Part shown: one piece after another, positions 29,077 to 33,017 of the stretch
Numbering within the stretch: position 1 is the first letter of the stretch
Layout: every line of letters starts with the position of its first letter
Virus record (IMG/VR): IMGVR_UViG_3300032213_000991
Coordinates: 1-33,017 of that record
Strand: one strand, 5' to 3'
Length of the DNA stretch: 33,017 bases
From: a virus
The notes under the pieces: model-generated
Told to the model about the DNA's origin: nothing
Databases searched by the model: none
What the model saw: the letters and a program-made list of their open reading frames with translations, nothing else
Translations under genes and position numbers: made by a program

Positions 29077-29865
29077 TCAGGAAAGGTGCTGCTGAAACAT
29101 TCGCTCCACTTTTTGGCGGAAAGCAGCATCGGTTTTGTATTTGGGATCACCGACCATTTGGTAAAGCTCTTCCTTGCTAGGAGCGCCTTCCATCGGGGCA
29201 ACTTCAATTGGCACTCGGCCTTCATAGGCAGAGCGAACTTTCATCAAAGCGCTCAAACCTTTGGCTGTGCCGCCCATGATCTTGAACTCTTCAAAGTCGT
29301 CTTTGCTCCACACACCCTTGTTGACCAGGCCACGCGCCCAGTCCACCATGCCGTTTACCACCGCATTGGCGTTGGGGCCAAGAGATTTCATTTCTGCCTG
29401 GGTATCTATGGCTGGCCCAGCCATCTCGGCAGCCATCTCATTGACGTTCTGTGCCAGTTCATCAAATGCCACCTGACTGATCCCATACTTCTGTGCCCAG
29501 CCAACATAGCTTTTGGCCAGAGGATCATTGTCAATATCTTGAGTTTTAAACACGCTGGTGTCATATTTGCCATCTTCTGGGGCTTTGTGTTTGCCCTGGC
29601 TAACTACCTTGCGCAAGTCAGCATAAGACTTGGCCATAGCTTCTAGGTTAGCTTCGCCCTTGTCTTGGTTCCAGAAGTTCTCTGGTAGCCAATCTGGGCG
29701 ATCTTTGGGCGTGCCAGAAGTGCCTGGTGCCAACTCTGTTGCTGTGCTTGCCTTGTGGTCAATCTCAACAGCTTGTGAGTTTTCTGTCTTACTTTCGTCT
29801 GCTACCTGGACACTATCGAGTAAGCCAGTGCTGGGCTCGACATTGGTTTCGGTTTCTTGGGTCAT
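29077..29865 (-). CDS. Scaffolding protein
   Basis: The 262-residue acidic protein fits head scaffolds. It has a disordered acidic N-terminus, then RPDWLPENFWNQDKGEANLE (56-75) and MAKSYADLRK, a pattern shared by scaffolds of podoviruses. The middle is helical, and a basic C-terminal helix (FRQKVERMFQQHL) would bind the capsid. It lies between portal and capsid genes, the usual place. AAGGA lies 5 nt before the ATG, which overlaps the preceding stop (ATGA). A terminator follows its stop. Confidence 0.85.
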   Translation of the reverse strand: MTQETETNVEPSTGLLDSVQVADESKTENSQAVEIDHKASTATELAPGTSGTPKDRPDWLPENFWNQDKGEANLEAMAKSYADLRKVVSQGKHKAPEDGKYDTSVFKTQDIDNDPLAKSYVGWAQKYGISQVAFDELAQNVNEMAAEMAGPAIDTQAEMKSLGPNANAVVNGMVDWARGLVNKGVWSKDDFEEFKIMGGTAKGLSALMKVRSAYEGRVPIEVAPMEGAPSKEELYQMVGDPKYKTDAAFRQKVERMFQQHLS

Positions 29866-30125
29866 AGTTTCCTTGCTTGATTGATCCGCGCCTCGATGTC
29901 CCGAACCACGTTTCTCTGCCCTTCAGCAAAGAACGCATGGGCCGGGTCTGTGCCTGGCACGGCTATAGGCACATTCACATACACATCTCGCAGCCACTGC
30001 AACAGCTTTTGGCCTTCTTCAGAGCCAAAGACACGCAGGGTTAAGCGCGCCAAGTCATCTCGTTGCTGAGTGACTTCGCGTATGTCTGGTGTTTGGCCAA
30101 TGGCATCTAGTTCGTCCCAGCTCAT
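29862..30125 (-). CDS. Small conserved protein between portal and scaffold (Bbp19-like)
   Basis: The 87-residue protein has the pattern ARLTLRVFGSEEGQKLLQWL then FAEGQRNVVRDIEARI, which recalls the small phage proteins named after Bordetella phage Bbp19 found beside portal genes. It is helical and may cap or regulate head assembly. It overlaps both portal and scaffold genes (ATGA junctions), supporting coordinated synthesis. The family assignment is from memory of the motif and is moderate. Confidence 0.6.
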   Translation of the reverse strand: MSWDELDAIGQTPDIREVTQQRDDLARLTLRVFGSEEGQKLLQWLRDVYVNVPIAVPGTDPAHAFFAEGQRNVVRDIEARINQARKL

Positions 30126-31741
30126 GCTGGCGCTCCCGTTGGTGCCGGCAATGCTTGCTGACCAGGCGGTGCCATGCCTTGCTGCTGCATGGCCATTTGC
30201 GCTGCCATGGCCTGAGCCTGCTGTGCTTGCTGCTGCTCAATGGCAAACCCACGCTCTGCAGCGCTGTTGCGCAGGGATGCAGGCACACCGAGCTTGTCGC
30301 CCAGGTAGTCGATCATGTCGCCAAACTTGACGGCCACCTGGCCCTCGGCACCCATCTGCTGAGTGATCTGGGCGAACTGCAAAGCTGCGTTAACTTCATC
30401 CATTGCTTGAGCATTGGCCAGCGGTGAAGTGGGGGAGACCTTAACCTCTAGTCCATTAACACGCAGTGGCAAGTCAATCAGGCCGCGCTCATCCATGACT
30501 TCCAAGATCTTGGTCACCACAGGGATCATGGTCTCGTTAATCAGTCGGCCAAAGGCAGAGCCAAGGTTCTGTGACAGCTCCTTCATGCGCTCGACAATCT
30601 CTGTGGCCGAACGGGCGCTCATGTTCTCTGGTGGCAGTGATTCGTCTAGCAATATGCGTTTGACGTTTCCGCGAAGATCGTTGATCACCAGCTGCGACAC
30701 ATTGAAGTCGCCAGAGCGGGGCAGGGCCATGAGCGATGGGCCTTGTGGGCCACCATTACGGGCCACAGGAATAATCCCACCAGGAACAATCTTGACTGTG
30801 TTGGGGTTAAGCACGCCATCATCTGCAGCCGTGTACACGCCAGAGACTGCAAGCGATGCGTTTTTGAGCAGCAGCTCAATGGTCTTGTTCAGCGTCTTAA
30901 TGTCGGGCAGAGCGGTCATCAATGGGCCACGGCCATAGATCTCACCGGCCACCTTCATGTAGCGCGAGATCACCCAGGGGGAGACCTTGCGTCTGCGGTA
31001 GACCAGCTCGGCCTTGCTGTGCTTGTCAATGACGTGGTAGCAGTAGTCACCACGGTTTGCGTCATAAATGGTTGCCTCAAGCAGCTCAATGTCATCTGTT
31101 GGCTTTTCACCAATGCGACGCTGCATTTCTTCCGGTATCTGAGCATCTGGCCACTGGCGCTGGATGCTTTCGCCTTTCAAGCGCATGCGTCGGTAGACGT
31201 TGTCCACTTGGCCATTTGCGCCTTCTTCGTAGCTGACCAAGAACAATGGCACAGGAATAAAGTTAAGCGGGTTGGTATCGTCGCCAGGCTGCACCATCAT
31301 GCAAGACGTGCCCACGGCCAGGTCAAGCAAAAACTCACCCATGGCAATGTCAAAGTTAGACTGACGCAGCAGCGCAAACATCTTTTCGTTGTACAGCTCA
31401 AGGATGGCTTGGGCTTGTGGCTTGCGATCTACTGGAATATCAAGACCAGGCTCAAGGCGGCACCAACGACGCTGCGGTGGGAAGACTACAGACTGCAATC
31501 TGTTCGCAAACCTTTGGGTGCTATTAATTGCTGTACTGTCGAAAACTCGTTGCATCTTTTTGGAGCCAGTGCTGCCGCCTTCCCACACGCCATAAAGCTG
31601 GCGCTGGGGCAGGGCAAACTCATAGGCATCCTGGTACAGCTGCTGAAACTCATCCTTCTTTGTCTGGGCGACTGCTTGGCGCTTAATGATCTGCTCAGGC
31701 GTTAGACGCATTCCACCTTTTTGGTTTGTACCGTATTCCAT
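30122..31741 (-). CDS. Portal / head-to-tail connector protein
   Basis: The 539-residue protein fits the podovirus head-to-tail connecting family (PF12236 type): EFQQLYQDAYEFALPQRQ near the start, then FDSTAINSTQRFANRLQSVV and PPQRRWCRLEP, VGTSCMMVQ, and the later SRYMKVAGEIYGRGPLMTAL with TLNKTIELLLKNA. The tail end is Gln/Ala/Pro-rich and variable. It forms the dodecameric DNA channel where terminase docks. ATG at 31741 is chosen because it lies just after the upstream stop; an earlier ATG at 31762 would lie inside the previous gene. T7 gp8 is the functional equivalent. Confidence 0.94.
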   Translation of the reverse strand: MEYGTNQKGGMRLTPEQIIKRQAVAQTKKDEFQQLYQDAYEFALPQRQLYGVWEGGSTGSKKMQRVFDSTAINSTQRFANRLQSVVFPPQRRWCRLEPGLDIPVDRKPQAQAILELYNEKMFALLRQSNFDIAMGEFLLDLAVGTSCMMVQPGDDTNPLNFIPVPLFLVSYEEGANGQVDNVYRRMRLKGESIQRQWPDAQIPEEMQRRIGEKPTDDIELLEATIYDANRGDYCYHVIDKHSKAELVYRRRKVSPWVISRYMKVAGEIYGRGPLMTALPDIKTLNKTIELLLKNASLAVSGVYTAADDGVLNPNTVKIVPGGIIPVARNGGPQGPSLMALPRSGDFNVSQLVINDLRGNVKRILLDESLPPENMSARSATEIVERMKELSQNLGSAFGRLINETMIPVVTKILEVMDERGLIDLPLRVNGLEVKVSPTSPLANAQAMDEVNAALQFAQITQQMGAEGQVAVKFGDMIDYLGDKLGVPASLRNSAAERGFAIEQQQAQQAQAMAAQMAMQQQGMAPPGQQALPAPTGAPA

Positions 31742-31742
31742 T

Positions 31743-31919
31743 TCAGTCGTCCATTTCTTCATTAAGCAAAGCGTTAGCCAGCAGCTTGCGATCCTTGCGG
31801 CTCAGCGTGGCGGCCTTTAGCTTCTTAACCATCTCTGCAATTTGTTCTGGAGACAACTCTTCGTCTTCCATCTCTTTGTCTTCGCCACCTTTTTCAATTG
31901 AAATTTCAATTTTCATCAT
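31743..31919 (-). CDS. Small acidic protein upstream of portal
   Basis: A 58-residue product starts ATGATG at 31919 and ends one base before the portal ATG. It has an acidic middle (EKGGEDKEMEDEELSPEQI), then a basic helix (KKLKAATLSRKDRKLLANA) and an acidic end. Coupling to portal and place after the DUF6496-type gene argue for a real gene. The ribosome site is weak. Function unknown. Confidence 0.6.
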   Translation of the reverse strand: MMKIEISIEKGGEDKEMEDEELSPEQIAEMVKKLKAATLSRKDRKLLANALLNEEMDD

Positions 31920-31921
31920 GA

Positions 31922-32104
31922 TCAGTCTTTCAATGTTGCGTTGGCCATGAGGCCGCCACGGGGTTTGCGCTTTATTCCAGCCTCTGACATTGCAATGGCA
32001 ACGGCTTGCTTTCTGCTTTTGACTACCTTGCCGTCACCACCGCTGTGCAGCGTGCCTGCCTTGTATTCGTGCATCACTTTTTGAACTTTGTCTTGCGGTT
32101 TCAT
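31922..32104 (-). CDS. DUF6496-like small basic protein
   Basis: The 60-residue product matches the short family with the pattern KVMHEYKAGTLHSG, GDGKVVKSRKQAVAIAMSEA at about residues 9-42, known as DUF6496 to my memory. Such proteins occur widely in phage and bacterial genomes, often near portal genes; the function is unknown. It is strongly basic, so nucleic-acid binding is possible. Its ATG overlaps the stop of coiled-coil gene B (ATGA). Confidence 0.7.
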   Translation of the reverse strand: MKPQDKVQKVMHEYKAGTLHSGGDGKVVKSRKQAVAIAMSEAGIKRKPRGGLMANATLKD

Positions 32105-32688
32105 CCACCGACTCCTAGTGTTTGAGTTGTACCAAGGCCAGCACCAAAGCCGCCAAGTCCATTGCTGCCACCTAATGTTTGTGGGCCGCTAGCTTCTGGG
32201 GCATAACCAGCCAAAATTGATCTGTTTGAAGCAGACCTACCAGCGCGCCTGCTTCCCGCAATCTTTGCTGCAGAAGTTCTTTGTATGGCTTCCATTTCTG
32301 CTTTGGTTTTAGCTGCTGATTCCGCAGTAAGCCGCTGTGTTTCAGCCAGCTGCTTCGCAACTTCAGCTTGTGCGGCTTGCGCATCTTTTGCTGTTTGTGC
32401 TGCAGCTGCCTGTGCTGACGCTTGCTGCGCTGCAAATGCATCTTTTTGCTTTTGCAAATTTGTCATTTCAGTGCTAACCATCAACGCAATTTCGGCTTGT
32501 GCTTTTGCAAACGCATCAGCATCAGCTTTAGATTGAAGTTCTAGTTGCGTTTTTAGTGCCAGATCAAGCGCATCTTGTTCCGCTCTAAATGCATCATCAT
32601 CTGCCTTAATCTTGGCAGCTGCTGCAGCTTCATCTGCTGCAAGTTGAGCAGCAAATTCATCTTCTATATTTACTTCGTTTTCCCCCAC
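32101..32688 (-). CDS. Ala-rich coiled-coil protein B
   Basis: The 195-residue product has an acidic N-terminal helix (NIEDEFAAQLAADEAAAAAK), a long Ala/Lys/Glu/Gln coiled coil to about 140, and a basic C-terminal motif SRRAGRSASNRSILAG followed by a Gly-rich tail ending GVGG. The C-terminal motif matches that of coiled-coil protein A (RRRAGRRSLLSTA then LLGG), suggesting a shared ancestor or shared partner. A GTG start at 32688 overlaps the region of gene A's stop. Structural or head-tail accessory role is inferred from position before portal. Confidence 0.75.
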   Translation of the reverse strand: MGENEVNIEDEFAAQLAADEAAAAAKIKADDDAFRAEQDALDLALKTQLELQSKADADAFAKAQAEIALMVSTEMTNLQKQKDAFAAQQASAQAAAAQTAKDAQAAQAEVAKQLAETQRLTAESAAKTKAEMEAIQRTSAAKIAGSRRAGRSASNRSILAGYAPEASGPQTLGGSNGLGGFGAGLGTTQTLGVGG

Positions 32689-32689
32689 A

Positions 32690-33017
32690 TCAACCGCCTA
32701 ACAAAGTCTTTAGTTGATTTTCGTCATTGGCTGCTGACGGCAAACCAAGCTCTGGGTTTATCCTGGCGGTGGATAGCAAAGATCTACGGCCAGCCCTGCG
32801 ACGTGCGGTCATCTGCCCAGATTCACGCTCAGCAATCTTGCGACGCTCAGCATCAAGCGCAGCCGTCTGGTCTTTGGCTTGCTTTTCCATCAGTGCTTTT
32901 TGTTCAGCGTACTGGGTCTGCTGTTGAAAGAGTTGTGCTTTAGCAGCTTCTGCAGATGCAGCTTGTTGAGTTGTAAGTCCCTGCATCAGCTTGGCTTGTT
33001 CTGCTGCACTTAATTGA
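32690..33017 (-). CDS. Ala/Gln-rich coiled-coil protein A, 3' part (continues from 1-443)
   Basis: This is the C-terminal part of the 215-residue protein whose start lies at 443; bases 32895-33017 repeat 1-123. The frame joins without gap on a circle of 32,894 bp. The segment contains Gln-rich helix (FQQQTQYAEQKALMEKQAKD), then the basic motif TARRRAGRRSLLSTA, and ends KTLLGG. The stop TGA at 32690-32692 overlaps the start area of gene B. No hydrophobic segment is seen in this half. Confidence 0.85.
   Translation of the reverse strand, partial: QLSAAEQAKLMQGLTTQQAASAEAAKAQLFQQQTQYAEQKALMEKQAKDQTAALDAERRKIAERESGQMTARRRAGRRSLLSTARINPELGLPSAANDENQLKTLLGG
32895..33017. repeat. Right copy of 123-bp terminal direct repeat
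   Basis: Identical to 1-123. See the left copy for the argument that this marks closure of a circular or circularly permuted molecule rather than a biological terminal repeat. Confidence 0.93.

Noticed and set aside
28825-29646. Plus-strand open frame of 273 codons across the scaffold gene and the capsid leader
   Set aside because: It crosses a terminator, a candidate promoter and the scaffold gene in antisense, and has no recognisable domain.
30743-31705. Plus-strand open frame of 320 codons opposite the portal gene
   Set aside because: The portal gene on the minus strand is clearly coding; the antisense product is Leu/His/Val-rich with no family pattern or ribosome site.
1-33017. tRNA genes
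   Set aside because: No cloverleaf-like stretch with a TTC-containing T arm was noticed in the gaps; all gaps are short.

Overview
The window is an essentially complete tailed-phage genome of the podovirus type, probably from a metagenomic assembly. The first 123 bases (1-123) are repeated exactly at the end (32895-33017), and one gene reads in frame across the join. The molecule is therefore best read as a circle (or circularly permuted set) of 32,894 bp. The GH19-type endolysin and the nested Rz/Rz1 spanin pair point to a Gram-negative host. A proteobacterial host, perhaps a freshwater betaproteobacterium, is a guess from general gene style only. I see no tRNA, rRNA, CRISPR array or insertion sequence.

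Layout. A divergent control region at about 6041-6214 separates two transcription units. Rightward (6215-10288) lie a small serine recombinase, five small genes of unknown role and a two-component recombination module: a YqaJ-type exonuclease and a RecT-type annealase, with a 60-residue gene between them. Leftward, nearly everything else lies on the minus strand as one tightly packed series. First comes a regulatory/replication block (ribbon-helix-helix protein, RusA resolvase, CxxC protein, winged-helix protein, HTH replication-type protein, SSB-tail-like protein). Next come the terminase subunits, a GNAT acetyltransferase, two related coiled-coil proteins across the join, portal, scaffold, capsid, tail tubular proteins A and B, three internal/ejection-type proteins, a 946-residue giant, tail fibre, LamG-type adhesin, a tail assembly chaperone, and a lysis cassette ending at 10289. 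The two units converge at 10288/10289 with abutting stop codons and no terminator between them. Most minus-strand genes overlap by ATGA, TAATG or TGATG junctions, so translation is probably coupled.

How it works together. The virion is T7-like in plan (head-to-tail connector portal, scaffold, capsid, tail tubular A/B, three internal proteins, fibre with a T7-type N-terminus). No T7-type RNA polymerase, DNA polymerase, primase or helicase is encoded. Replication and recombination instead look like those of lambdoid/temperate phages (HTH initiator-like protein, RusA, exonuclease plus annealase, recombinase) and must lean on the host replisome and RNA polymerase.

The most interesting non-coding signal is a recurrent, mostly intergenic motif of about 14 bp. 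Its consensus is roughly WTGSAWWN followed by TGTACR. It clusters in the divergent control region and recurs upstream of capsid, tail fibre, a lysis-region gene and in the 3.4-3.7 kb region. With the adjacent ribbon-helix-helix protein it could form a phage-wide regulatory circuit. A strong terminator followed at once by a candidate promoter sits between scaffold and capsid. A set of four ATATCAA direct repeats lies between the terminase and acetyltransferase genes.
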